A stretch of 64,000 nucleotides of DNA, from the NCBI RefSeq assembly GCF_009733815.1, contig NZ_WNXY01000002.1, positions 372,001 through 436,000 on the forward strand, given 5' to 3'. Both the position numbers and the translations under genes were made by a program. Within the stretch, counting starts at the first letter, position 1. Each line of letters begins with the position of its first letter. Below, in pieces: positions 1-7,843 of the stretch. The DNA is from Pseudactinotalea suaedae (GTDB taxonomy: Bacteria > Actinomycetota > Actinomycetes > Actinomycetales > Beutenbergiaceae). The notes under the pieces were generated by a model. The model made no database searches and had not been told where the DNA came from. It saw only the letters and a program-made list of their open reading frames with translations.

Positions 1-36
1 CACGACGGCGACCAGCCGCGGCACCCGTGCCCTCAT
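1..36 (-). CDS. Possible 5' end of a divergent gene, cut by the window edge
   Basis: An ATG on the minus strand at 36-34 opens a frame that stays open for 12 codons to the window edge, giving MRARVPRLVAVV. An AGAGGGG-like ribosome site lies about 10 bases upstream. The basic-then-hydrophobic start would suit a signal peptide. Too little is visible to name a product; it may be chance. Confidence 0.3.
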   Translation of the reverse strand, partial: MRARVPRLVAVV

Positions 37-164
37 CGTTGCGTGGCCCCTCTCGTTGCACCGCGACGCGCTCCGCAGGTGGCAGCGTAGGGGACCGGGG
101 ACCTGCCCGCGGTGCGACCGTTTCGCCGTCCGCCGAAGCCGGTGCGCCGCCAGGGCCGTCCACC

Positions 165-176
165 TACGCTGACCGC
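165..176 (+). promoter_or_regulatory. -10 box of a leaderless promoter for the flavoprotein gene
   Basis: TACGCT at 165-170 is followed by six bases and then GTG at 177, so the transcript should begin at or next to the start codon. No Shine-Dalgarno sequence is present. This spacing fixes the start 50 codons inside the longest open frame. Confidence 0.6.
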
Positions 177-1916
177 GTGAGCATCCCCGCCCCCGGCCGG
201 CCCGCGATCATCATCCTCGCTCCCGCGCACGGCGACGTGCTCGCGGACGAGTTCCGCCGCTACGCCCGCGACTACGACGTCATCACTGCTCGATCGGTGC
301 CCGAGGCCAAACGGGCCGCCACGGCGGCCGTCGCGCTCGACCAGCCGGTCGCGCTGTTCGTCCTGGAGTCGCGGCTGCCCGACTCCGAGCTCTACGCCGC
401 GATCGGCCACATGCGCGAGGGCGTCCCGACGGCGCGACGCCTCGTGGTCTCGCACATCTCGACGTTCGCCGAGGACGCCCCGATGCTCCGGGTCGCGATG
501 GCCACGGGCAAGATCGACGCGCGGCTGCTGATCCCTCAGGGTCAGCGTGACGAGGAGTTCCACTACACGGTCACCGAGCTCCTCTCGGAGTGGGGCTCGC
601 AGCAGCCGGTCGGCGTCGTCGAGGTCGCACGCCTGGTCACACCGGTGTTCGACGCCGCGGCCCTCGCCGTCCGCGACGTCCTGGAACGGCTGGGGATGCC
701 CTACCGGATGTACCCGCCGGGGTGCGCCGAGGGCGAGGAGGTGCTGGCGGACTACGCTGCCGCGGGCCACGGAGAGCCGACCTACCCCATCGGCTGGATC
801 CGTGGGCAGTTCGTGGGGACGGTCGCCGAACCCCGCCAGCTGTCCGCCCTGCTGTACGGCCGCCCCAGCGACGTCGAGGTGGACACCGTCGTCGACCTCG
901 CGGTCGTCGGGGCCGGCCCTGCCGGGCTCGCCGCCGCCGTCTACGGCTCCTCCGAGGGGCTGAGCACGGTCGTCATCGAGTCCGACGTCATCGGCGGCCA
1001 GGCCGGCACCAGCTCGATGATCCGCAACTACCTCGGCTTCCCCCGAGGCATCTCGGGGATGCGCCTCGCCCAGCGCGCACGGGTGCAGGCGATCAACTTC
1101 GGGACGCGATTCTTCGCAGGCTGGCCGGTGACCGCCCTGGAGCCGGGCTCCGGCGGTGCGCCGCACGTGCTGCGCACCGAGGGCGGCGACGTGCACGCAC
1201 GGGCCGTGGTGATCGCCGCCGGAGCCGACTACCGGCGGCTCGCGATCAGCGGCATCGAGGACCTCGTCGGCCGTGGCGTGCACTACGGCGCCGCGATGGC
1301 GGCCGCCCGCGAGATGACCGGCCGTGACGTGTTCGTGGTCGGCGGCGGCAACTCGGCCGGGCAGGCGGCGGTCCACCTCGCACGGTTCGCCAGGTCGGTG
1401 ACGATCCTCGTCCGCCGGCCGGACCTCGCCGCGACCATGTCGAACTACCTCGTGCAGCAGATCCGCTACAACCCGCGGATCACGGTGTGCGGGCACTGCA
1501 GCGTGGTCGACGGCGGCGGCACGGCTCACCTGGAGTGGATCGACGTGCACGACGCCGCCGCCGGTGTGACCGACCGCCGCAGCGCGGACGGCCTGTTCCT
1601 GCTGCTCGGGGCCGAGCCCAGCAGCGGGTGGCTGCCCGAGGCCGTGCAGCTCGACGACCACGGGTTCGTCCGCACCGGGCGCGACGTCGACGCCTCGCTC
1701 TGGCCCGACGAGCGACCGCCGTCGAACCTCGCGACGAGCGTCCCCGGCGTCTACGCGGTGGGCGACATCCGGGCGGGCTCGATGAAGCGCGTCGCAGCCG
1801 CCACCGGCGAGGGCTCCAGCGTCGTGCCCGCGGTCCACGCCTGGCTCGAGCACGTGGCGCAGGTGGGGCCCGCCCCGGAGGCGAGCGCGGCGTCACCGAG
1901 CGTCAGCGGCGCGTGA
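177..1916 (+). CDS. Thioredoxin-reductase-like FAD/NAD(P) oxidoreductase with degenerate receiver and thioredoxin-like N-terminus
   Basis: A 579-residue cytoplasmic flavoprotein. Residues ~5-125 look like a response-regulator receiver, but the phospho-acceptor Asp position reads VLESRLPD, so it is probably not phosphorylated. Residues ~135-215 look like a thioredoxin fold without CxxC. From ~239 a TrxB-type module follows: FAD site GAGPAG (~244), NAD(P) site VVGGGNSAGQ (~385) and C-terminal AVGDI (~530). The CATC redox pair of true TrxB, expected just before the NAD(P) motif, is replaced by cysteine-free GVHYGAAMAAARE, so disulfide reduction is unlikely and the substrate is unknown. The start is the leaderless GTG; its 3' end overlaps proB convergently by 14 bases. 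Confidence 0.85.
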   Translation: MSIPAPGRPAIIILAPAHGDVLADEFRRYARDYDVITARSVPEAKRAATAAVALDQPVALFVLESRLPDSELYAAIGHMREGVPTARRLVVSHISTFAEDAPMLRVAMATGKIDARLLIPQGQRDEEFHYTVTELLSEWGSQQPVGVVEVARLVTPVFDAAALAVRDVLERLGMPYRMYPPGCAEGEEVLADYAAAGHGEPTYPIGWIRGQFVGTVAEPRQLSALLYGRPSDVEVDTVVDLAVVGAGPAGLAAAVYGSSEGLSTVVIESDVIGGQAGTSSMIRNYLGFPRGISGMRLAQRARVQAINFGTRFFAGWPVTALEPGSGGAPHVLRTEGGDVHARAVVIAAGADYRRLAISGIEDLVGRGVHYGAAMAAAREMTGRDVFVVGGGNSAGQAAVHLARFARSVTILVRRPDLAATMSNYLVQQIRYNPRITVCGHCSVVDGGGTAHLEWIDVHDAAAGVTDRRSADGLFLLLGAEPSSGWLPEAVQLDDHGFVRTGRDVDASLWPDERPPSNLATSVPGVYAVGDIRAGSMKRVAAATGEGSSVVPAVHAWLEHVAQVGPAPEASAASPSVSGA

Positions 1917-3054
1917 TCACCATGTCGTCGCGGTGGACGACCTCGCGGTCGTGGCCGTCGCCGAACGTCTCGCGCAGCTCCGCGGAGGAACGTCCCAGCC
2001 GGGCCGGGAGCTCGTCGGAGGAGTAGGAGACCAGCCCACGGGCGACGACCGCGCCGTCGGGACCGGCGATCTCGATCGGGTCCCCCGCCTCGAAACCGCC
2101 CTCGACGGCGACCACGCCGGCGGCGAGCAGCGACTTCTTGCCGTGCGTGATCGCCCGGACCGCGCCGGCGTCCACGACGACCCGGCCACGCGTGTCGGCC
2201 GCGTGAGCGAGCCACAGCCGCCGCGAGGTCACGCGCTTGCTCGCGGGTGAGAACCAGGTACCGACGTCCTCGCCGGCGAGCGCGGCACCGAGGGTGTCCG
2301 CGCGGGTCAGCACGACCGGCACGCCGGCGCCGGAGGCGATCGCGGCGGCGTCGACCTTCGTCACCATGCCACCGGTCCCCACGTGGCTGCCGCTCGCGGT
2401 GATCTCGAGATCGGCCAGCTCGGCGACGTCCTCGACGACGGCGATGCGTCGCGACCCGGGGCGCGAGGGCGGCGCGGTGTAGAGCGCGTCCACATCGGTC
2501 AGCAGCACCAGCGCGTCGGCGTGCACCAGGTGGCTCACCAGCGCGGCGAGCCGGTCGTTGTCACCGAACCGGATCTCGCGGGTGGCGACGGCGTCGTTCT
2601 CGTTGATCACGGGGACGACCCCGAGCTCCAGCAGCCGAGTCAGGGACCGGTGCGCGTTGCGGTAGTGGCCACGGCGGATCACGTCCTCCGCGGTCAGCAG
2701 CACCTGCCCCACACGCAGCCCGTGCGCGGCGAACGCCCGGGTGTAGTGCGCGACCAGCAGCCCCTGCCCCACGCTCGCGGCAGCCTGCTGGGTGGCGAGG
2801 TCCTTGGGCCGCCTCGCCAGCTCGAGCACCGGCAGCGCCGCAGCGATGGCACCCGAGGACACCAGCACCACCTCGCCGCCGGCGGCGCGCCGGGCCGCGA
2901 GGGTGTTGACCAGCGCGGTCAGGCGGGCGGCGTCGAGCAGACCCTCGTCATCGGTCAGCGACGACGACCCGATCTTGACGACCACGCGACGGGCGCGCGT
3001 CACATCCGCGAGCGAGTCCCGGTCGAGCACCCGCGCAGCGGCGCTCTGGCTCAC
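1903..3054 (-). CDS. proB: Glutamate 5-kinase
   Basis: Phosphorylates L-glutamate to gamma-glutamyl phosphate, the first step of proline synthesis. The 383-residue protein begins its kinase domain with [12 protein letters not shown] and carries [15 protein letters not shown] and [11 protein letters not shown], which are typical of the amino-acid kinase fold. A C-terminal PUA domain spans roughly residues 280-365. The GTG start at 3054 overlaps the obgE stop (GTGA), so translation is probably coupled; a longer frame with an upstream ATG at 3087 would invade obgE. The usual partner proA does not follow; instead a convergent flavoprotein overlaps its 3' end. Confidence 0.95.
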   Translation of the reverse strand: MSQSAAARVLDRDSLADVTRARRVVVKIGSSSLTDDEGLLDAARLTALVNTLAARRAAGGEVVLVSSGAIAAALPVLELARRPKDLATQQAAASVGQGLLVAHYTRAFAAHGLRVGQVLLTAEDVIRRGHYRNAHRSLTRLLELGVVPVINENDAVATREIRFGDNDRLAALVSHLVHADALVLLTDVDALYTAPPSRPGSRRIAVVEDVAELADLEITASGSHVGTGGMVTKVDAAAIASGAGVPVVLTRADTLGAALAGEDVGTWFSPASKRVTSRRLWLAHAADTRGRVVVDAGAVRAITHGKKSLLAAGVVAVEGGFEAGDPIEIAGPDGAVVARGLVSYSSDELPARLGRSSAELRETFGDGHDREVVHRDDMVITRR

Positions 3055-4574
3055 AGATCGTCCTCGATGGAGGGCGTCTCGGTCCACACCTGCTCACGCG
3101 CGAGCGCCTTCGCGTCCATGCGCTCGTGGTGCAGCTCGCGCTTGGTGGCGCGCGTGGGCCGCTGACGGTCCTCCAGGCGCAGGTCGGAGCCGCGGGCGCC
3201 GAGCAGCTCGGGCCCGGTCATCATCGTGGGCTCCCAGTCGAAGACGACCCCGTTCGGCCCGTCGCCGATGACGACCTCGTCGCCCGACACGGCTCCGGCG
3301 GCGAGCAGGGCGTCCTCGACACCGAGGTTCGCCAGCCTGTCCGCGAGGTACCCCACGGCCTCGTCGTTGGAGAACACGGTCTGCCGCACCCAGCGCTCGG
3401 GCTTCTCGCCCGTGACCAGGTAGTAGACGTGATCGGTCTCGCGGCGGGTGACCTCGAACTCCTTGCGGGGGCGGCGCCGGTCGACCGCAGGCGGCCGGAG
3501 CACGGGCGCCGCGGTCTCCCGCTCGGGCTCGGCCGCCCGGACCTCGCGCACGAGGCTCGCGAGCGCGAAGCCGAGCGGACGAAGCCCCTCGTGGGACGCC
3601 GTCGAGATCTCGAAGATCTGATCGGGCGCGTACCCGCGTGCCTCGAGGTCCGGGCGGACCAGCTCGGCGAGCTCGCGCGCCTCGGGAACATCGACCTTGT
3701 TGAGCGCGACCAGCCGCGGCCGCTCCGCGAGGGGCACGCGGCCACCGACGATCCCGAGGTCCTGCGAGTACGCGCGCAGCTCGGCCTCGATCACGTCCAG
3801 GTCGCTGACCGGGTCACGGCCGGGCTCGAGCGTGGCGCAGTCCAGCACATGCACCAGCACGGCGCAGCGCTCGATGTGACGCAGGAACTCCAGTCCCAGG
3901 CCGCGGCCCTCGCTGGCGCCCGGGATCAGCCCGGGCACGTCGGCGACCGTGAACCGCTCGGAGCCCGCCTGGACCACGCCGAGGTTGGGGACGAGCGTGG
4001 TGAACGGGTAGTCGGCGATCTTCGGACGCGCCGCCGAGATCGCCGCCACCAGGGAGGACTTGCCCGCCGAGGGGTAGCCGATCAGCGCGACGTCGGCGAC
4101 GCTCTTGAGCTCGAGGACGACGTCGACCTCCTCGCCCGGCTCACCCAGCAGCGCGAACCCGGGTGCCTTGCGCTTGGGCGAGGCCAGCGCGGCGTTCCCC
4201 AGGCCGCCGTGACCACCGCGGGCGACGACGAACCTGCTGCCGACGCCGAACAGGTCGGTGAGGACCTCACCGGAGGAGTCCTTGACGACGGTGCCGTCGG
4301 GGACCCCGATCACGAGGTCCTCGGCGTTCTTGCCCGAGCGCATGTCACCCGCGCCGGGCGCACCGTTGCCGGCGCGGCGGTGGGGCAGGTGCGCGATGTC
4401 CAGCAGCGTGGTCACGTCGTCGCTGACCTCGAGGATCACGTCACCGCCGTGGCCGCCGTTGGCGCCGTCGGGGCCGCCGAGCGGCTTGAACTTCTCGCGG
4501 TGGATCGACGCGCAGCCGTGGCCGCCGTCGCCACCGCGCGCGTGGAGCACCACACGGTCGACGAAGCTGGCCAT
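3051..4574 (-). CDS. obgE: Obg-family ribosome-assembly GTPase
   Basis: Essential P-loop GTPase acting on the large ribosomal subunit and stress control. The 507-residue protein has the glycine-rich Obg fold (residues 1-~158, starting [17 protein letters not shown]), a GTPase domain with [20 protein letters not shown] and NKVDVPE, and an OCT-type C-terminal domain around 345-430. A basic/acidic tail of about 60 residues follows, as in other actinobacteria. A GAGAGGCGACC leader precedes the ATG. It lies in rplU-rpmA-obgE-proB, with a strong hairpin between rpmA and this gene and a 4-base overlap with proB downstream. Confidence 0.96.
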   Translation of the reverse strand: MASFVDRVVLHARGGDGGHGCASIHREKFKPLGGPDGANGGHGGDVILEVSDDVTTLLDIAHLPHRRAGNGAPGAGDMRSGKNAEDLVIGVPDGTVVKDSSGEVLTDLFGVGSRFVVARGGHGGLGNAALASPKRKAPGFALLGEPGEEVDVVLELKSVADVALIGYPSAGKSSLVAAISAARPKIADYPFTTLVPNLGVVQAGSERFTVADVPGLIPGASEGRGLGLEFLRHIERCAVLVHVLDCATLEPGRDPVSDLDVIEAELRAYSQDLGIVGGRVPLAERPRLVALNKVDVPEARELAELVRPDLEARGYAPDQIFEISTASHEGLRPLGFALASLVREVRAAEPERETAAPVLRPPAVDRRRPRKEFEVTRRETDHVYYLVTGEKPERWVRQTVFSNDEAVGYLADRLANLGVEDALLAAGAVSGDEVVIGDGPNGVVFDWEPTMMTGPELLGARGSDLRLEDRQRPTRATKRELHHERMDAKALAREQVWTETPSIEDDL

Positions 4575-4615
4575 GGTCGCCTCTCAGAACGGGGAAAAAC
4601 GGAGGAAACGCGAAA

Positions 4616-4643
4616 GGGCGGGACGGCCAACGCCGTCCCGCCC
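4616..4643 (-). terminator. Strong hairpin between rpmA and obgE
   Basis: A perfect 12-bp inverted repeat (4616-4627 with 4632-4643) with a CAAC loop lies in the rpmA-obgE gap. On the minus strand the second arm is followed by TTT only, so it could be a partial terminator or an RNA-stability or processing element that lowers obgE expression relative to the ribosomal proteins. Confidence 0.7.
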
Positions 4644-4678
4644 TCCTACGCAGTATGTGTGGCTGTGCGTGCTCTGGC

Positions 4679-4945
4679 TCAGACGGTCTCAAGCTGAGCC
4701 GGGACGATGTCGATGACCTTGCGGCCACGACGCGTACCGAACTGCACGGCGCCCGGTGCGAGCGCGAACAGCGTGTCGTCGCCACCGCGGCCGACGTTCT
4801 CGCCCGGGTGGAAGTGGGTGCCGCGCTGGCGGACGAGGATCTCGCCGGCGCTGACGACCTGGCCGCCGAAGCGCTTGACGCCGAGGCGCTGCGCGTTGGA
4901 GTCGCGACCGTTGCGGGAGGAGCTTGCGCCCTTCTTGTGTGCCAT
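4679..4945 (-). CDS. rpmA: 50S ribosomal protein bL27
   Basis: An 88-residue ribosomal protein near the peptidyl-transferase centre. The sequence begins [19 protein letters not shown] and continues with LGVKRFGGQ, the standard bL27 signature; there is no N-terminal cleavage extension of the Firmicutes type. A GAAGGA ribosome site lies about 10 bases before the ATG. It follows rplU after 29 bases and is clearly co-transcribed with it. Confidence 0.97.
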   Translation of the reverse strand: MAHKKGASSSRNGRDSNAQRLGVKRFGGQVVSAGEILVRQRGTHFHPGENVGRGGDDTLFALAPGAVQFGTRRGRKVIDIVPAQLETV

Positions 4946-4974
4946 GTCTGCAGTCCTTCGAGAGAGAGCGAGAG

Positions 4975-5283
4975 TTACTTGATGCCGGTGATCTTGACGC
5001 GGGTCAGGTCCTGACGGTGGCCCTGGCGCTTGCGGTAGCCGGTCTTGTTCTTGAACTTGAGGATGGTGATCTTCGGACCGCGCTCCTCGCGCACGATCTC
5101 GGCGGTCACCTTCACCTTGGCGAGGTCGGACGCAGCCGAGGTCACCTTCTCGCCGTCGACGAGCAGGACCGGAGTCATCTCGATCTCGGCGCCGGTCTCA
5201 CCGGCGATCCGGTCCATGACGACGATGTCGCCGACGGACACCTTCTCCTGCCGGCCGCCGGCCTTGACGATCGCGTACACCAC
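4975..5283 (-). CDS. rplU: 50S ribosomal protein bL21
   Basis: A 102-residue ribosomal protein binding 23S rRNA. The N-terminus [17 protein letters not shown] and C-terminus [17 protein letters not shown] are characteristic of bL21. The start is the first of two successive GTG codons (5283 and 5280) and either could be used. It is the promoter-proximal gene of rplU-rpmA-obgE-proB. The 225-base region upstream carries a good promoter and a transcribed leader of about 155 bases. Confidence 0.96.
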   Translation of the reverse strand: MVYAIVKAGGRQEKVSVGDIVVMDRIAGETGAEIEMTPVLLVDGEKVTSAASDLAKVKVTAEIVREERGPKITILKFKNKTGYRKRQGHRQDLTRVKITGIK

Positions 5284-5446
5284 GGTTCAGCTCATCTCTT
5301 GTATCGGACGTTTGTCTACGTGCACCAGCCGCGCGCAGCCCTGGCGACTCACAGCAGCTCCGAAGGAGTCGCGGTGGGATCGAGGCCCAGCCCGGATCTG
5401 GTGGTCCGGACGGTCACGCGGGCACGGCGCAGCGCACCGAGCAACC

Positions 5447-5476
5447 ACTGTACGCGAGTGTGTGGGGCTGCGGCAA
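5447..5476 (-). promoter_or_regulatory. Promoter of the rplU operon and its long leader
   Basis: On the minus strand TTGCCG (5476-5471) and TACAGT (5452-5447) are separated by 18 bases, a good sigma-70-type match. Transcription should start near 5440, leaving a leader of about 157 bases before rplU. I see no clear riboswitch in that leader; leader-mediated control of ribosomal proteins is possible. The rest of the 5284-5508 gap holds no gene. Confidence 0.55.
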
Positions 5477-5508
5477 ACCCGCGATCCCCCGGCGTTCGGA
5501 GATGCTGG

Positions 5509-6954
5509 TCACGTCTCCTCCTCCTCGCGTGCGGTGGCAGCCAGGTGCGGCTGCCGCGACCCTGTCGGCATCAGGGCGACGAAGACCAGCAGCAGCACCG
5601 CCGTCAGACCCACGCCGAGGAAGACCTGCTGCAGCGGCGGCTCCAGCAGCCATCCCGGAAGGTTCTCGAGGTCTCCCTGCCCGGCGACGGCCGTGTTGAT
5701 CACGGCGCCGTAGATCGCCACCCCGAACGCCGACCCGAGCGAGCGCGCGAACATGTTCGCCCCGGTCACCACTCCCCTGGTCGCGGTCTCCGCCGAGACC
5801 TGCGCGGCGATCAGCGTGGGCGTGGCCACCAGCCCCATGCCGAGCCCGATCGAGAAGCACGCCGCCGCGATCGCGATCACCGAGTCGGCGTGGCCCGCCA
5901 GGTTGAGCACGACCGTGCCCACGACGGCGATCGCCGAGCCGATCAGGCCCGTCGCCTTGAACCCGATCCGCAGATAGATCGTGCCCGACTGGGACGCCGC
6001 GATCGGCCACCCGAGCGTGAGGGCGGCGAGCGCGAACCCGGCGACGAGCGGCGACTGGTGCAGCACCGTCTGGGCGAACAGCGGCACGTAGGCGGTCAGC
6101 CCGATCAGCAGCGCGCCGACGAGCAGGCTCACGGCGTTGGTCGTGTTGAGCAGCCGCGAGGTGAACAACCATCCCGGGAGCACGGGGTCCGCCACGTGTC
6201 GCTGTGCGACCGCGAACACCGCCAGCAGCACCACGCCGCCCGCAGCCAGCCCGATGCTCGCGGTCGAGACCCAGCTCCAGCTCACGCCGCCCTCGAGCAG
6301 GAACAGGATCAGCGCAGCGCTGCCTGCGGTCAGCAGCACCGAGCCGACGACGTCGATGCGGCGCGAGGTGCGCTCGTGGGACTCCGTGAACCGCCGCATC
6401 AGGAGCAGCGCGATGACCCCGAGCGGCAGGTTGACCCAGAAGATCCACCGCCAGTCCAGGTAGCTGGTGAAGACACCGCCGAGGGTCGGTCCCACGACCG
6501 AGGAGATCGCCCACACGCTGGCCATGTAGCCCTGCACCTTGGCGCGCTCGGCGAGGTTGTAGACGTCGCCGACGATGGTCTGCGCCATCGGCTGCACGGC
6601 GCCGGCGCCGAGCCCCTGCACACCGCGCGCGAGGATCAGCACCAGCATCGACGGCGCCAGCGCGCACAGCACCGAGCCGACCAGGAACAGCACCACGCCC
6701 AGCACCATGATCGGCTTGCGCCCCAGGATGTCGGCGAGCTTGCCGTAGACCGGCACGGTGGCCGCCTGGGCCAGCAGGTAGACGCTGAACAGCCACGGGG
6801 CCTGCGTGAAACCACCGAGGTCGCGGGCGATGGTCGGGATCGCCGTCGCGAGGATCGTCGAGTCGATCGCCACCAGCGAGGTCGCGAGCATCATCGAGAC
6901 GAGCACCGGCCCCCGCTCGGAGCGGAAGCCCACCCCGGTTCCTGTCGCGGTCAC
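5509..6954 (-). CDS. MFS multidrug efflux transporter, DHA2 (14-TM) type
   Basis: An inner-membrane drug:proton antiporter of about 481 residues. The first segment carries LATSLVAIDSTILATAIPTI, the typical D-containing motif of DHA2 transporters, and helix 2-3 has GKLADILGRKP, the MFS motif A. DWRWIFWVNLPLG, typical of EmrB/QacA-type proteins, is present, and about 14 hydrophobic segments are visible. The GTG at 6954 places the start just before the first membrane segment; an ATG at 7047 would add a non-hydrophobic stretch and overlap the divergent gene. A possible -10 (TAGTGT, 7021-7016) overlaps that of the divergent peptidase gene. Confidence 0.88.
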   Translation of the reverse strand: MTATGTGVGFRSERGPVLVSMMLATSLVAIDSTILATAIPTIARDLGGFTQAPWLFSVYLLAQAATVPVYGKLADILGRKPIMVLGVVLFLVGSVLCALAPSMLVLILARGVQGLGAGAVQPMAQTIVGDVYNLAERAKVQGYMASVWAISSVVGPTLGGVFTSYLDWRWIFWVNLPLGVIALLLMRRFTESHERTSRRIDVVGSVLLTAGSAALILFLLEGGVSWSWVSTASIGLAAGGVVLLAVFAVAQRHVADPVLPGWLFTSRLLNTTNAVSLLVGALLIGLTAYVPLFAQTVLHQSPLVAGFALAALTLGWPIAASQSGTIYLRIGFKATGLIGSAIAVVGTVVLNLAGHADSVIAIAAACFSIGLGMGLVATPTLIAAQVSAETATRGVVTGANMFARSLGSAFGVAIYGAVINTAVAGQGDLENLPGWLLEPPLQQVFLGVGLTAVLLLVFVALMPTGSRQPHLAATAREEEET

Positions 6955-7019
6955 GCGCGGCCCAACCCGGGGGCGTCCCGTCTCATTCCCGACCCGCTGG
7001 TTTCCACGCCTGGCGACAC

Positions 7020-7031
7020 TAGCCTGGGTGC
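7020..7031 (+). promoter_or_regulatory. -10 box of a leaderless promoter for the S51 peptidase gene
   Basis: TAGCCT (7020-7025) plus six bases leads to ATG at 7032. Its first two bases are shared with a minus-strand TAGTGT (7021-7016) that may serve the MFS gene, so the divergent promoters may exclude one another. Confidence 0.5.
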
Positions 7032-7760
7032 ATGCCTGCAGGCGCACCCACGATCCTCGCCACCTCGGGTGGTTACCGCGGCGGGGCCAGGACCATGCTC
7101 GAGCTCGGTGACCTGGTGACCCACGCCGTCGAGCGCTCGGGCGTGACCGGGCGGCGCCCGCGGCTGGCCTTCCTCGGCACGGCGGGCGGTGACCAGGCGT
7201 ACCGGCTGGCCACGATGCACGAGGCCGCCCGGGTGGCGGGCTACGACATGACTCCCGTGACGCTGTTCATGATGCCGAACCACGACGACATCGCCGCCGC
7301 GCTGCTCGATGTGGACGTGGTCTGGGTCGACGGCGGGTCGGTCGCCAACCTGCTCGCGCTGTGGCGGCTGCACGGCGTCGACGAGGCCATGAGGCAGGCG
7401 TGGGAAGCCGGTGTCGTGCTCGCCGGCGTCAGTGCCGGCTCGATCTGCTGGTTCACCGGTGGCACCACGGACTCCTTCGGGCCCGAGCTCGCCGCGGTGA
7501 CCAACGGGCTGGGCCTGCTCCCCTACGCCAACGGCGTCCACTACGACAGCGAGGCACGCCGTCGGCCGCTGGTGCACCGGCTCGTGGCCGAGGGCGTCCT
7601 CGGCGAGACCCACTGCACCGACGACGGCGTGGGCCTGGTCTACGAGGGGACCACGCTCGTGGAGGTGGTCGCCGAGCGGGACGGCGCGGCCGGGTACCGG
7701 GTCACCCGGGACGCGAGCGGCGAGGTGATCGAGGAGCGGTGGGAGCCGCGTCGGCTCTGA
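7032..7760 (+). CDS. Peptidase E-like protein (S51 family, class I GATase fold)
   Basis: A 242-residue cytoplasmic protein of the peptidase E/cyanophycinase group, Ser hydrolases that cut aspartyl dipeptides. Visible landmarks are TILATSGGY at the N-terminus, VDGGSVANLLALW, and the nucleophile elbow GVSAGSICWF with the presumed catalytic Ser near residue 138. A DGVGLVYEGTTL segment follows towards the C-terminus. Length and motif order suit the family. It sits alone on the plus strand between two unrelated genes, and its physiological substrate cannot be read from the sequence. Confidence 0.85.
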   Translation: MPAGAPTILATSGGYRGGARTMLELGDLVTHAVERSGVTGRRPRLAFLGTAGGDQAYRLATMHEAARVAGYDMTPVTLFMMPNHDDIAAALLDVDVVWVDGGSVANLLALWRLHGVDEAMRQAWEAGVVLAGVSAGSICWFTGGTTDSFGPELAAVTNGLGLLPYANGVHYDSEARRRPLVHRLVAEGVLGETHCTDDGVGLVYEGTTLVEVVAERDGAAGYRVTRDASGEVIEERWEPRRL

Positions 7761-7827
7761 CGCCGCGCCAGGCGGAGGTGGTGACCTCTGCCCCGGACAC
7801 GTCCTCGGGATGACGCCCGTGGTGCCC

Positions 7828-7843
7828 TAGCCTGGGGCGCGAC
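7828..7843 (+). promoter_or_regulatory. -10 box for the 685-residue membrane protein gene
   Basis: TAGCCT at 7828-7833 lies ten bases before the ATG at 7844, giving a 5' leader of only a few bases. No Shine-Dalgarno sequence is present. Confidence 0.45.

Noticed and set aside
33-1853. 606-residue minus-strand frame across the flavoprotein
   Set aside because: His/Arg/Gly-rich translation typical of antisense frames in high-GC DNA; the plus strand has clear flavoprotein motifs.
4924-7119. 731-residue plus-strand frame over rplU and the MFS gene
   Set aside because: Runs opposite recognisable genes and is His/Asp/Arg low complexity, so it is a shadow.
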